Origin: Ophiothrix spiculata
Taxonomy: Eukaryota; Echinodermata; Ophiuroidea; Amphilepidida; Ophiotrichidae
DNA: 49,765 nucleotides
NCBI GenBank assembly: GCA_000969725.1
Contig: JXSR01S002274.1
Direction: 5' to 3' (one strand)
Every line of letters starts with the position of its first letter. The first letter of the stretch is position 1. Below the pieces are notes generated by a model. It saw only the letters and a list, made by a program, of their open reading frames with translations, was not told the origin of the DNA and ran no database searches. Below, one piece after another: positions 1 to 10,614 of this stretch. The position numbers were made by a program, and so were the translations under genes.

Positions 1-600
1 CGGTCATTTACACTTTATATCATGATCTCATTGGTTACAGTGATCAGTCTTTGATCAAACTAAGCCATATTTAAATCTTTAAAAAATCATAGATTTATGA
101 TATCAAATTGGAAACAAAAAATAAAATGGTAATTTAGCATTCCTTCAAGGCACATAATTATGTAATCATCCGTCCCAAACCAGCCACAAATGCAGCCTCT
201 TGACATTTTCACTTTCTTAAATATTTGCAATGACAATGCTATAAGGATTAAAATGACACCTCAGTGAACTTTACTCGATTTCCAGTTCTAAGTCAAGTTA
301 TGGGCCATCAAAGGTTGTCAAGGAGTAAATGTATAACAGAGATAAATGCGTTGAAAGATCAGTAAGCCCTATATTTTCTGTTGATTGTCCTCATAATATA
401 CAGATTAATTTCATATTTCCGATCATTTTCTTGTAATGAAACTTTGCTGTGGTGTTTAGAAGTAAGCACAATTATTGTGAATCTGTCAAAAAATCAATTT
501 CGACAAATTACAACCTTGACATGTATTTTCACCTGCAGCACAAAATGAAGTTTGCTGCATTTACGGCTCATTTGAGATGGGCGGTCTCATATCTGAGGCT
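1..600 (-). repeat. R1 dispersed repeat, inverted copy
   Basis: From about 180 to 600 this is the reverse complement of the repeat at 10615-11310 and is also related to 17290-17540. Shared landmarks are the CATTTACGGCT end near 560, the run around GATTGTCCTCA near 385, and GTAAATGTATAACAG near 325. At the last point the 10.6 kb copy carries a MITE and this copy does not, so this copy preserves the empty site. The first 180 bases show only AT-rich sequence. The nature of R1 (old transposon or duplicated unique DNA) is unknown. Confidence 0.6.
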
Positions 601-914
601 ATTTGGCAGTACGGCTTAACAGATGATAACAAGATATTGTAGCTATAGATGATTATACAGTACATAATATTTTTAGCCCTAAAATGACTTAAAGATATTA
701 AAGGTACATGTAGGTATTTTGATCTGGTGACAAATTTTACATAGACTTTTTTCGTATTTGAATGAAATGTCATCACCTACATAGAGCAATTTGTAAAGCA
801 TGGTTCCCAATTAATGACGAAAGCTTTTGAGTCATACAAAATGGCTTGACGCAATTGTCTTGCATCATGATGCAGAAAAATATTGAGTCATGATTCAAAG
901 ATAGATGTAGTATA
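601..914. other. AT-rich spacer, nothing recognised
   Basis: The short minus-strand frame here has no recognisable motif. I see no RNA gene, and no repeat shared with the rest of the window. Confidence 0.5.
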
Positions 915-916
915 TA

Positions 917-1734
917 CAGGGTGTCCTAGAAAAAAAAGGACACCGAGATTTGCACCCTCTGTTCTTGGAAACGGTTGAATGATTTGGAGTACTGTTTTGC
1001 TAGATTAATGCACCAGAAAGTCCTCTTTACAACAATACCAAATATTCCTACGTTGTTAACCTGGTTGAGTAATTACGACCAATTTTATGAATTGTGCATT
1101 TTATGCCTTTGTACCACTTTTGGTAGAGTTAACTTCTTGATGTCTCTTGGTGCCATTTGGTGGAAATTTGAAGACTTTGCTGTTAAGCAGGGATGTAAGT
1201 GACACATCGTTTAACGACCTGAAGAAGTGACAGAAAGGCCTGAAAATAGAGTAAAATCGTCCAAAACTAGGCTGAGAATAAATAAAACAGCGTAAATTTT
1301 GACTGGCCTGAATTCGTACATCCATGTGTTAAGGTAGCCCAACAGGAAATCTCTCTTCGATATAAACGGCAACTTCATGAAGGTTACGTATCTGTTCTTA
1401 TTCAACAAGTAACAAAGAAAACATTTAAAAGGTGAACTGCATCTTGCAATGCTATTAGCTGGTTTAAATAAAGCATGCACTAACAAAAATACGATATCAA
1501 GCTGATGAATGGTTTGAAATTCAATTTTGAGATTGGATTTTCCATAGCTCAAATAGGAAGCAAATCGTAATTACTCAACAAGGTTAGCAACATAGAGCAA
1601 CATAGGAATATTTGGTATTGCTGGAAAGAAGACTTTCTGGTGCATTAATCTAGTCAAACAGTTTTCCAAATCAGTCGACCGTGTCAAAGCACAGAGGGCG
1701 CAAATCTCGGTTTCCTTTTTTCTAGAACACCCTG
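917..1734. mobile_element. TA-target transposon with long TIRs (CAGGGTGTCC family)
   Basis: The ends are CAGGGTGTCC and its complement GGACACCCTG-like GAACACCCTG, each flanked by TA (915-916 and 1735-1736). The inverted arms are about 165 bp (917-1080 and 1568-1734) and include ATTAATGCACCAGAAAGTC on the left and its complement on the right. TA duplication with this type of end points to the Tc1/mariner/IS630 group. The interior is about 480 bp with no recognisable transposase, so the copy is non-autonomous. Short frames in the arms (975-1202 and others) are by-products of the TIR sequence. A 165-bp mini-version sits at 40496. Confidence 0.8.
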
Positions 1735-1736
1735 TA

Positions 1737-2528
1737 GTGTATTGAATGATACCGAAAAATTGCGCCAGGGCCTCTATCATTATAAAGACTACTTCAAAGG
1801 AGGTAGTTATGCGTTTCAAATATTTTTACGTCATGACTCAAAATACATTTTGTCATGGTTTTTGCGTCAAACCAAGATATTCCGTCATGAATTGGGAACA
1901 ATACAAGGCCTAAAGTTTCATTCATATACCAAATTAATGCCACAGGCAAAAATGTTCATAATATTTATTTTGGTTAACATAATTTTCTAGTAAATCATAT
2001 TTTTTCAACAAAACATAATATGGGTATGAACATTTACAAGGATTTATAATTTACCAATATTCTGACTATAGTTTTTAGTTTTTCCTGACAAATGGTCATC
2101 AATAAATATCAATAGCGATGGTAATGTGATTCCCCCCAAATTAACTTACATAATATACTTTTAGATTGTCTGTCCTGTTACAAGTATTATCAAAAGTTTT
2201 GAAAGTATATTATATATTTCTCTAAAGAAACCTGTAGTTTGATAGCTCAAAATTGCAAAATTAGGAGTAAAAGGAAAATAAACAAACTGAAAACACAAAT
2301 TATTTAGAAACACCATAACATTTAAGTATATTTAACGATATAGTTCAAATGTATTTGGCCTTTTCATTGACAATTTTTACTTTCCTTGAAAAATGGTAAT
2401 CAACAATGGTCAAGATTATGTAAAATCCTAAGTTGCTCTTATCTACACATATTAATTGATATTTATCAAAATAATGTGCATGCATCATATGAACCAGTTA
2501 AGACGAAACTACATGGGCTCATCATTGC
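1737..2528. other. AT-rich spacer with one diverged repeat segment
   Basis: Mostly low-complexity AT-rich DNA. About 2400-2490 (around AAAATCCTAAGTTGCTC) is found again as the reverse complement at about 6580-6692, inside the second tandem unit. No coding or RNA feature is visible. Confidence 0.5.
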
Positions 2529-2532
2529 TTAA

Positions 2533-2889
2533 AGGTGCAATTCATGGTTATGATGTGACAAAAAACTCACCTCTTTTCTAGCCCAATACAAAGGAGAGTA
2601 CAACATAAATGTGTGCTGAAAATTTCACTTGAATCCGACCATTCATTTTCAAGTTACAAGGTTTTCAATATTTTAAAAATCTCCATAGACTACTGTGTTG
2701 TAATTACTGCCGGGGCCCCGACAGTAATTAGAAAATGACACATTTTCTCACTTTTCTCAAATATGCAAGCACATTTGAAAGAATGGTTTGGGGATTGTCA
2801 CATATACCAGTCAAGGATTCTTACTAACTAAAAAATCAATTTTGATAGAGGTGACATTGAGGATGAAACGTGGATCATGAATTGCCCCT
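2533..2889. mobile_element. TTAA MITE, family Q, with central palindrome
   Basis: The element is flanked by TTAA at 2529-2532 and 2890-2893. Its ends AGGTGCAATTCATG and CATGAATTGCCCCT are inverted repeats with one difference. The length is 357 bp and no protein is encoded. In the middle (2701-2730) is a 30-bp GC-cored palindrome. TTAA duplication is typical of the piggyBac superfamily and also of some Kolobok-type elements; which enzyme moved this family cannot be told. Confidence 0.8.
2701..2730. repeat. 30-bp central palindrome of MITE Q
   Basis: TAATTACTGC, then CGGGGCCCCG, then ACAGTAATTA. This is self-complementary except for one pair. It lies near the midpoint of the surrounding TTAA element and can form a cruciform or hairpin. 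Confidence 0.85.
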
Positions 2890-3369
2890 TTAAAATCTCA
2901 AAATATGGAATAGGAGATTCAACTGAGTAAATTAGAAACAAAAATAGTATATTCCATGTCCTAAAATCAGGTTCTTCTCAATCTACATTAAAAGAGTAAC
3001 TTCTAAATAACCTATTCTAAAATAGCTTCTAAGAGGGAAAATTTGAAACTGTCCAATTCTTATATATTGTTCATCATGTAACATTCACATAATATTTCAA
3101 ATACACTATATCTGATGTAGACATTATTTGACCATATCTATGATTAAATTTCAAGTTTCTCAGAACACTGAGATGCACAGTGTCTAAGTGGTTATCTGAC
3201 CTAATGGACATCTACACTTAATGTCATAATAGAATCTCAATAGTTTTGCAAACCATAACTTCACTCAGTATAAGCCTCAGGGAATGTGATGTAAAGCTAA
3301 TAAAATCCCCATTTAATGATATCAAGATGAGCAAAATATGAAATGGCGGTACTCCCACAAGGCACATAT

Positions 3370-3631
3370 GTGAAACTATTAAGACGTTTTGTGCTAAGTG
3401 ATCAATGATTCAAGACCATATAGACATAAATGTTTGTACAATACATGAAAATGACATTTTAGTTATAAGGGCATTATAATTTGTCACTGTTCTGACATAC
3501 CGGCACAAACGTTTTTTTTGACCAAATAAGTTAAGCTTGATTTCAGAATCTATAAAACATGTTTTTTTTCCTCCAATAACTAAAAAAGACAATGCATATT
3601 GTTAAATGACATAAATCATGCTATTTAAATT
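3370..3631 (+). repeat. 262-bp block identical to 6201-6462
   Basis: Reading both copies base by base I find no difference across 262 bp, while the 130 bp just upstream differ at roughly 7-9 positions. The 60-codon minus-strand frame in each copy (3410-3592 and 6241-6423) is identical only because the DNA is; it matches no family I know and is not called as a gene. Confidence 0.85.
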
Positions 3632-4124
3632 TTGTGAAAATATAACCCATTGAAAATTATGAGCTTTATTATGCCTTTTTTAAAAAGTCATGTGCAGGTA
3701 TGTCTGAACACAAACTATCAATTTCGTATGGCACATAAGTCCTTTTGTATTTCGTCCTAATATTTCTTTTGTTATTCCTTTGTTTACTCTTGTGCCGGTA
3801 TGTCTGAACCCAAACTACTGAATTTGCATTGGCAAATAACGTTATGTATTTCCTTATGATATGCGTGGCATATAACGAAAAACTCTCTTGTGATGTTCAG
3901 ACATACCGGCACTTAACTTTAACTTTAATTTTATTCGAATTAATGAATGTAATGATCTTGGAAAAGATTTGTAAATAATCTTGAAAACATGGTTATTCAC
4001 ATAAATGCTAAAAGGTATGACAAGCACATGCTGAAATTACACAATAAAATTTTACATGTAGCAAATTTTTAAACACTGATTTTCTCAAAACATCATTTTG
4101 ACTCTTGTGCCGGTATGTCAGAAC
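3489..4124. repeat. 18-bp motif repeated in both orientations
   Basis: The motif GTGCCGGTATGTCTGAAC, or its complement, occurs at 3489-3506 (reverse), 3692-3709 (one mismatch), 3792-3809, 3895-3912 (reverse) and 4107-4124, with another reverse copy at 6320-6337. The starts are 203, 100, 103 and 212 bp apart, near multiples of about 100. The two sequences from 3692 to about 3890 look like degenerate tandem units. The outermost pair at 3487 and 4105 forms an inverted repeat of about 22 bp. Confidence 0.75.
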
Positions 4125-4545
4125 AGCGATGAATTGATAGCTCACTAATATTTTGGCTAGTGTTTGGACAATTTTAACCCAAATTTTCAGTTTCTTTGGC
4201 AAATGGCTATCAACAATGATTGGTAGCTTGTACTTTTCCAGATTTTAAAACGCTCCCCAATTTGCTTAGGGATCACTTCAAAACTCAACTGGGAGGTGCT
4301 GGCAATTTCAATTGGAAAAAAATAATAGCCAACCAGACAGAACCGACAGACAACCACCTGTTGATTTTGAAGCTGTTCTTGATTTTGTCTGTCATTTTGT
4401 AACACATCATTATCAATATGTAGTGTTGTTTTTTTTGAGCAGGTGTGTAAAGCACAGGAACCAGTTTAAACAAAACTACACTTGGATAATAGATAATAGA
4501 AGCAGTATGCCATTGATGAAAGATCCACCCAACCCATTTGGATAC

Positions 4546-4615
4546 CCACGTATCAAAATTCTGATACATGTATCAGAATAAGGATATGGAGGGGTATCTG
4601 AATTCTGATACGCCT
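4546..4615. repeat. Palindrome-bearing insertion-like segment
   Basis: The centre is a perfect 22-bp palindrome, ATTCTGATAC plus ATGTATCAGAAT, followed by another GAATTCTGATACG. The corresponding place in the next tandem unit (after 7150) lacks it, so this is either an insertion or an expansion. No clean terminal repeats were defined. Confidence 0.5.
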
Positions 4616-5323
4616 GGGATAAAAATTTTCAGTAATTTCAGTTCTCAGCGAGACAAAATAACATCACAGGATCAATTCTATAAGTGTATACAAGGTCGCG
4701 TACCGAGAACGCTACGTGCACAGCTATAAGCGTTTCATAGTAATGAGTGTCTTGGCGCATAAAGGGGAAATGTTTGTATGCAGAGCATGGTGTGGTCTGC
4801 CTTAAATAAATAAAATGAATATTGATAATGGTTTTCACATATTTCATGATGTTTAAGGTACATATTCTTGAAATAAACTGCTTATTTTATGACGTTTGCA
4901 GACTTTTGACCATACTTGGCTCCTCCAAACGCAGGCGATGTTGTGGCATTCATGAAAATAACGCAAGAAAAAAGGATACAGACTCCAAGAGACGTATTCA
5001 TATCTACGAGTTCTATATCTATGACTTAGCCTCACAATTCCTCAAACTTAAGAATAGCTGGAAAAATCCACAGAGTAAAATAAGAACAAAATAGTGTAGT
5101 CAGTCTTAAAATCATGTCTTCCTTGATCAATTTAAAGAATTAGCTTGAGAAAGGAGATACTTGAAGCTGTACAAATCATACAGAATATTCACCATATAAC
5201 ATTACATGCAATATATCAAATAGAGTATATCTGATGTAGACATTATTGAATCATATCCATAATTAAATTGTCTATTTCTTAGAACACTGAGACGCACAGA
5301 GTCTTAGTGGTCATCTGACCTAA

Positions 5324-5587
5324 AGGCTCTGTCACACATCACCGTATAGAGCAAAACGTATGCCTGACGTACTTAATCCCACTATTGTTCTGTTTTATGC
5401 ATTAATTGTTGTTCGTCATGTGTTCGTTACAAGTACGTTCAATACGTTATCCATACGGTCTGTCCGTTATGTATACGTTTAATTCGTTATTCATACGGTG
5501 GTGGTCCGTTTAGCACACGTTCAATATGGGAAACTTGTGTACGTTATTCATACGTTTTGCTCTATACGGTGATGTCTGACAGAGCCT
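5324..5587. mobile_element. PIF/Harbinger-like MITE, AGGCTCTGTCACAC family
   Basis: The ends are AGGCTCTGTCACACATCACC and the near-complement on the right. The flanks are TAA (5321-5323) and TTA (5588-5590). The first tandem unit reads CTGACCTAATGGACATC near 3198 with nothing inserted, which is the empty site. The 3-bp T-W-A target fits the PIF/Harbinger superfamily. Inside, a CGTTATTCATACG-like motif is repeated at 5445, 5464, 5485 and 5542, possible binding sites for the mobilising transposase. No coding capacity. Confidence 0.8.
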
Positions 5588-6020
5588 TTATGGTCATCTA
5601 CACTCTATGTCATAGTTAAATCTCAATGGTCCTATATAACCGACCAGAACTTCAATAAGAGTAAGCCTTTGGGAATGTTATATAAGCTAATAAAAATCAC
5701 CATTTCATGATATCAATATTAGACAAATATGAAACGGCTGTATTCCCATAAGGCACACACACCAAGCTATTAAAGCTTTAAAGTTTGGCAGATGGCTGTT
5801 GACCTTAGTCATATATGTCTGTTACATTTACGGTTACATTATTAGATCTCAATTTTACCATTTTTATTTGGTAAGTTGCCTGGTTGAATTTTTTTTAAAT
5901 GCTCAAAATATAACCTTTATATATCTTTCTGTTTAATTGGGTTAAATTCCAGAATCTATGATGGTTTCACAGCAAAACAAAATTGTATTAACAACCTCAT
6001 GTCTTCATTTCAATTCCCCT

Positions 6021-6080
6021 TAAAGGGGCAATTCATGATCCACTTTTCATCCTCAAGGTCATCTCTATCAAAATTGAGTA
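6021..6080. mobile_element. Truncated end of MITE Q
   Basis: TTAAAGGGGCAATTCATGAT followed by sequence matching the complement of the right part of the element at 2533-2889. It breaks off at about 6080, exactly where the tandem unit jumps back to earlier sequence, so the truncation and the duplication join may be one event. Confidence 0.65.
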
Positions 6081-6200
6081 TTTTGTCCCCTTCACTCAGT
6101 ATAAGCCTTAGGGAATGTGATGTAAAGCTAATAAAATCATCATTTTATGATATCAAGATGAGAAAAATATGAAATGGCAGTACTCCCACAAGTCACACAC

Positions 6201-6462
6201 GTGAAACTATTAAGACGTTTTGTGCTAAGTGATCAATGATTCAAGACCATATAGACATAAATGTTTGTACAATACATGAAAATGACATTTTAGTTATAAG
6301 GGCATTATAATTTGTCACTGTTCTGACATACCGGCACAAACGTTTTTTTTGACCAAATAAGTTAAGCTTGATTTCAGAATCTATAAAACATGTTTTTTTT
6401 CCTCCAATAACTAAAAAAGACAATGCATATTGTTAAATGACATAAATCATGCTATTTAAATT
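6201..6462 (+). repeat. 262-bp block identical to 3370-3631
   Basis: Second copy of the block, offset by 2831 bp. It ends at the shared CTATTTAAATT, after which the two units diverge: the first has about 500 bp of extra sequence and the second does not. Confidence 0.85.
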
Positions 6463-6910
6463 CTGAAAATGACATTTTAATCACAAGACGTGATGGCTCA
6501 ATTGGACAATTTTTACCCAAAATTTTAAATTTCCTTGGCAAATGGTAATCAACAATTAATTATTTTAGGATTGATTAAGATATGATGCATGCACCTGCTC
6601 GGAATCGTGCACATTGGAAACAAAGGTCTTGATAAATATAAGTATATATATGTACATATTGAGCAACTTAGGATTTTACATAATCTTGACTAACTGATTT
6701 CCCGATTTTAAAATGCTCCCCAATTTGCTTAGGGGTCACTTCAAAACTCAACAGGGAGGTTCTGGCTGGTTAATAGTCATGATAGTAAATAATAGCCAAC
6801 CAGACAGAACCGACAGACAACCACCTGTTGATATTGAAGCTGTTCTTTATTTTGTCTGTCATTTTGTAATACATCATTATCAAAGTGTAGTGTGTGTGTT
6901 TGGTGAACAG

Positions 6911-7069
6911 GACCCATATTCATGAAACCCTGCTGACTCTAGTTGGCTGCTAACTCTTTGTCTATCTTTCAAATTTGGCTGCTAACTCTTTGTCTACCTT
7001 TCAAATTATGACAGGTAGACAAAGAGTTAGCAACCAACTAGAGTTAGCAGTGTTTCATGAATATGGGCC
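6911..7069. mobile_element. 159-bp MITE with 3-bp duplication CAG
   Basis: The ends GACCCATATTCATGAAAC and GTTTCATGAATATGGGCC are inverted repeats, flanked by CAG at 6908-6910 and 7070-7072. The arms extend into an internal repeat of GCTGCTAACTCTTTGTCTA. The corresponding position in the first tandem unit (about 4450-4465) lacks it. It encodes nothing; one short frame crossing it (6975-7175) is incidental. Confidence 0.8.
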
Positions 7070-7079
7070 CAGCAGTTTA

Positions 7080-7395
7080 AAACAAAACTACACTTGGATA
7101 ATAGATAATAGAAGTAGTATGCCAATGATGAAAGATCCACCCAACCCATCACAACTCTTTGGAAAATTTTCATAAATACTAGTATGCTAATTCATTGAAA
7201 ATATTTACAGACCTCCAAAAACTGGTTTGAAACCCGCCATCTTATTTCATCACTCATACTAATTTTCTAAACTTATTTGGCTTGATTTTACTAATTAAAG
7301 ACGACATTATATTGCACGGCTACCATTAATACGCCATCGACCTTCAGAATTATAATGAATATACTACATTTGTAAAATTATTACCTTTTTTGACA
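7080..7395. other. Tandem-unit sequence without other features
   Basis: Part of the second 2-3 kb unit. The first 80 bp match 4470-4540. The rest (about 7160-7390) has no counterpart in the first unit. Nothing else recognised. Confidence 0.4.
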
Positions 7396-7827
7396 ATCTA
7401 GTTAAAATATTCAGTAATTTCAGTTTTCAGCGAGACAAAATATCACATCAGAATCAATTCTATAAGCGTATACAAGGTCGCGTACAGAAAACACTACATG
7501 CGCAGCTATAAGCGTTTCAAAATCAATGAGTGTTTTGGCGGACAAGGGGTAATGTTTGTATGCAGAGCATGGTGTGGCCTGCCTTAAATAAATAAAATGA
7601 ATATTGATAATGGTTTTCACATATTTCATGATGTTTGAGGCATATTCTTGAAATAAACTGCTTATATTATGACGTTGGCAGATTTTTAACCATACTTGGC
7701 TCCTCCAAACGCGGGCGATGTCGTGGCATTCATAAAAATAACACGGGGAAAAAGGATACAGACTCGAAGAGAAGTATTCATATCTACGAGTTCTATATCT
7801 ATGACTTAGCCTCACAAATCCACTTAA

Positions 7828-8170
7828 AGCTATACTATAATATTTTGATCAAAAATGGTTTTTAGTAAAAACAGCATAAAATGGAGGAATGTGACTATCT
7901 TAAAGCGTTTTCAAGTGTATTTTGTGGAAAAAAAAATTTCCCAACAAAAAAATGGATAAACATGCGTGCTTTCCTATACTAATACATGTGGAATTAAATT
8001 CGGGATCCCGAATTTAATTCAACAAATGACCATAACAGAAAAAGTAAGCATCTTTGAGCCAAATCGTTTGGAGGGTATTCATAGCTACCAACAACAACCC
8101 CAATAAACCCCAAAAATCAAAAGTCATGGATGACAGGGGCGCTTCATCTTTAACACTTTATAGTATTGCT
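7828..8170. mobile_element. TTAA MITE, family M, copy 1
   Basis: The flanks are TTAA at 7824-7827 and 8171-8174. The ends AGCTATACTATAA and TTATAGTATTGCT are inverted repeats. The first tandem unit has CAAACTTAAGAATAGCTGG near 5047 without an insertion, giving an empty site and confirming TTAA duplication. A perfect 30-bp palindrome is at 7991-8020. Length 343 bp, no coding. Confidence 0.85.
7991..8020. repeat. Perfect 30-bp palindrome in MITE M
   Basis: GAATTAAATTCGGGA followed by its exact complement TCCCGAATTTAATTC. Less perfect versions lie at 33437-33466 and 46926-46955, and about half of it at 33706-33729. Confidence 0.9.
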
Positions 8171-8432
8171 TTAAGAATAGCTGGAAAAATCCACACAGAG
8201 TAAATTAAAAACAAAAATAGTGTAATCAGTCTTAAAATCATGTCTTCCTTGATCAATTTAAAGAATTAGCTTGTGAAAGAAGATACTTGAAGCTGCCCAA
8301 ATCATACAGAATATTTACCATATAACATTACATGCAATATATCAAATAGAGTATATCTGATGTAGACATTATTGAATCATATCCATAATTAAATTGTCCA
8401 TTTCTTAGAACACTGAGATGCACAGTGTCTAA

Positions 8433-8897
8433 AGCGCTAGATATACTTCGTCATTTTTTTAGTCATTTTCTTTCAGAATTTCTCTCATGGTGATTGGTTT
8501 TTAAGAATGGAGTAAACTATTAATTCTGAATGAGAATTTTCATTTAAATTTTTCACATTATGAAGAATATATTAAATGGAGACCTATTTTGTGCTCCATT
8601 TAATACATTATGAAGAATGTATTGAATGGAGACCTATTTTGCGCTCCATTACACATTTCAAGTGCTTACTGATTGGTAGTATAATGTTTGATATTGATTC
8701 TACAGCTTAGATCTATTCATAGTAAGCTAATCACGTCTTGCAATGATGGTTATGATTTACACAATGGTGAAATAGTATGTGGGAAAACGTTCATTCAGAA
8801 TGGAAGTTTACACCATTCTTAAAAACCAATCACCATGAGAAAAATTCTGAATGAAAATGTCTACAAACTACAAAAATGACGTAGTATATCTAGCACT
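8433..8897. mobile_element. Harbinger-like MITE with 85-bp arms
   Basis: The ends are AGCGCTAGATATAC and GTATATCTAGCACT, with TAA at 8430-8432 and 8898-8900. The arms of about 85 bp share a TCATGGTGATTGGTTTTTAA block. The centre holds a roughly 50-bp direct repeat (about 8560-8605 and 8610-8655) with a small ATGGAG/CTCCAT hairpin. The undisturbed sequence is seen near 3178. The last T of the element plus the TAA created a TTAA that was later used by the next element. Confidence 0.85.
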
Positions 8898-10021
8898 TAA
8901 GGGGCCTGTTAACCCGGCCGTTTTTTCGGTAGCAGAATTTAGTTTTTCTGCATTTTCTGATACTTCAGCATGTTACCTTTTATTACAGAAAATAAAATAC
9001 CACAAAACAAAACATTTAAACTTATTTATAGGTAAAATTAAAAGATCATTTTGACATTTTACAGTAAAATAAACACGTGGCTGTTGGCGGGAAACTACGG
9101 GCATAGATACGCGTCCAATATTTTGCGTTTAGGTTGCGTGTTTTGATGTGCGTGCCTTTTTGCGCGGTAACAAGTACTGCGTGCGCGGGTGAACGCGTTG
9201 CGTTATGTTCTTGCATGAGCACATTTGTTGAAATCCCGCAATAAACTTGTCAATATTGTAAACAAAGACTAAATAATTGAACATTAGTATTTTAGATTTC
9301 TTTCAATATTTACAAAATAAGAAGCTTAAATTCGGATCTGAAAGTTGAGTACAATACTTACCAATAATATCAATTACATAATAAGTTTTATTGTCCGATG
9401 CCCAAAGTTTAGACCTCGAAATTCATTGATTTTAGGGCAAAATGTGCAATTTCTTCATTAAACATGGAATTTCTCCATTTCAGTTTTGATGAAAAACATA
9501 AATTTTACGGGAAACGTAACTAAAAAAATTAAAAAGTACAAGGAAAGATTTTTCAACCATTATGTACAGTATATCAAAATCTAGGATCGCGTTTCTCATT
9601 TTTCAATTTAAGGTCCTAAAATCAAAGATATTCATTAGTTTCTATCAAAATTGATGCAGATAAATGTCGGAAACGGCACATTTAACATGGTTTTTATTAT
9701 ATTTCGAAAAATTCGGCTTTATTTAAAAAAATAAAAAATGCGATCCTAGATAATTGTGTGCAGTTTCCAAAAAAATATAAGTGATAAAATGGCAGTAACA
9801 ATTTTTTTAGTTACCTTTCCCGTTTCATGTGTAGGCAAAATCACTGCTTTTTGCTATTTTTTACTAAATATGGTCATTTTGGAACCAAACCAATAGCATA
9901 AACAGATTCCTTGTCAAATTTCCTTTCTAGAAATGTATACTTTTCTATACTGTAACTTGATATTTTTAGACTTATAAGCCAAAAAAGAAAGTCAAAATAA
10001 AAGCCTTAACAGGCCCCTTAA
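8897..10021. mobile_element. TTAA transposon remnant, 1.1 kb, piggyBac-like
   Basis: TTAA at 8897-8900 and 10018-10021, with 16-bp inverted ends TTAAGGGGCCTGTTAA. No transposase frame is visible, so it is a non-autonomous or internally deleted element. Two internal oddities: a CpG-rich patch at about 9077-9230 in otherwise CpG-poor DNA, and a nested inverted repeat at 9508-9832. It sits exactly at the right edge of the MITE at 8433-8897 and is therefore younger. Confidence 0.8.
9508..9832. repeat. Inverted repeat nested in the TTAA element
   Basis: CGGGAAACGTAACTAAAAAA at the left and the near-complement ending TAGTTACCTTTCCCG at the right. Further inside, CTAGGATCGC (left) faces GCGATCCTAG (right). 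It looks like an older fold-back element or the palindromic core of the host element. No clear target duplication seen. Confidence 0.6.
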
Positions 10022-10614
10022 GTGGTCGTCTGACCAAATGGTCATCTACACTTTATGTCATAGTAAAATCTCAATGGTCCTATATAACCGACCAGAACTT
10101 CAATCAGAGTAAGCCTTTGGGAATGTTATATAAGCTAATAAAATCACCATTTCATGATATCAAAATGAGACAAATATGAAATGGCTGTATTCCCATAAGG
10201 CACACACACCAAGCTATTAAAGCATCAAAGTTTGGCAGATGGCTGTTGACCTTAGTCATATATGTCTGTTACATTAGGGTAACATTATCAGAACTCAATT
10301 TTATCATTTTTATTTGGTAATTTGCCTGGTTGAATTTTTTTAAATGCTCAAAATATAACCTTTATATATCATTCTGTTTAAGTGAATTAGTTGGGTTAAA
10401 TTCCAGAATCTATGATGGTTTCACAGCCAAAAACAATTGCATTAACAACCTCATGTACTCATTTCATTTCCCCATAATATGTAATACATATTATGCATTA
10501 TTCATTACCTTTTGAAATGTATAATTTTATTTTAAAAGCTGATAAATTTTATTTATGTCCAACTTAAGTGTTTTCATCTCCCTGCAAATACATTTTGGTA
10601 AAATTGTGTTCTTT

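Larger units (their letters stand above)
2894..10500 (+). repeat. Three diverged tandem copies of a 2-3 kb unit
   Basis: Unit starts are recognisable at about 2910, 5052 and 8174 (the last two as GAATAGCTGGAAAAATCCAC). Further landmarks recur: CACTGAGA-type sequence at 3163, 5282 and 8410; GTAAGCC-type sequence at 3270, 5655, 6090 and 10105; the ACAACCACCTGTTGAT segment at 4350 and 6815; the TTTCAGTAATTTCAG segment at 4630 and 7410; and GCCTGGTTGAATTTTTT at 5876 and 10322. Near 6085 the order jumps back, so the second unit carries an extra partial repeat. The copies are interrupted by different transposons, which explains the unequal spacing. No gene was recognised in the unit. Confidence 0.75.

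Noticed and set aside
975-1202. Frames at 975-1202 and 40552-40743 sharing the same N-terminal protein sequence
   Set aside because: The shared sequence is the terminal inverted repeat of the CAGGGTGTCC family, so the similarity is at DNA level, not protein conservation.
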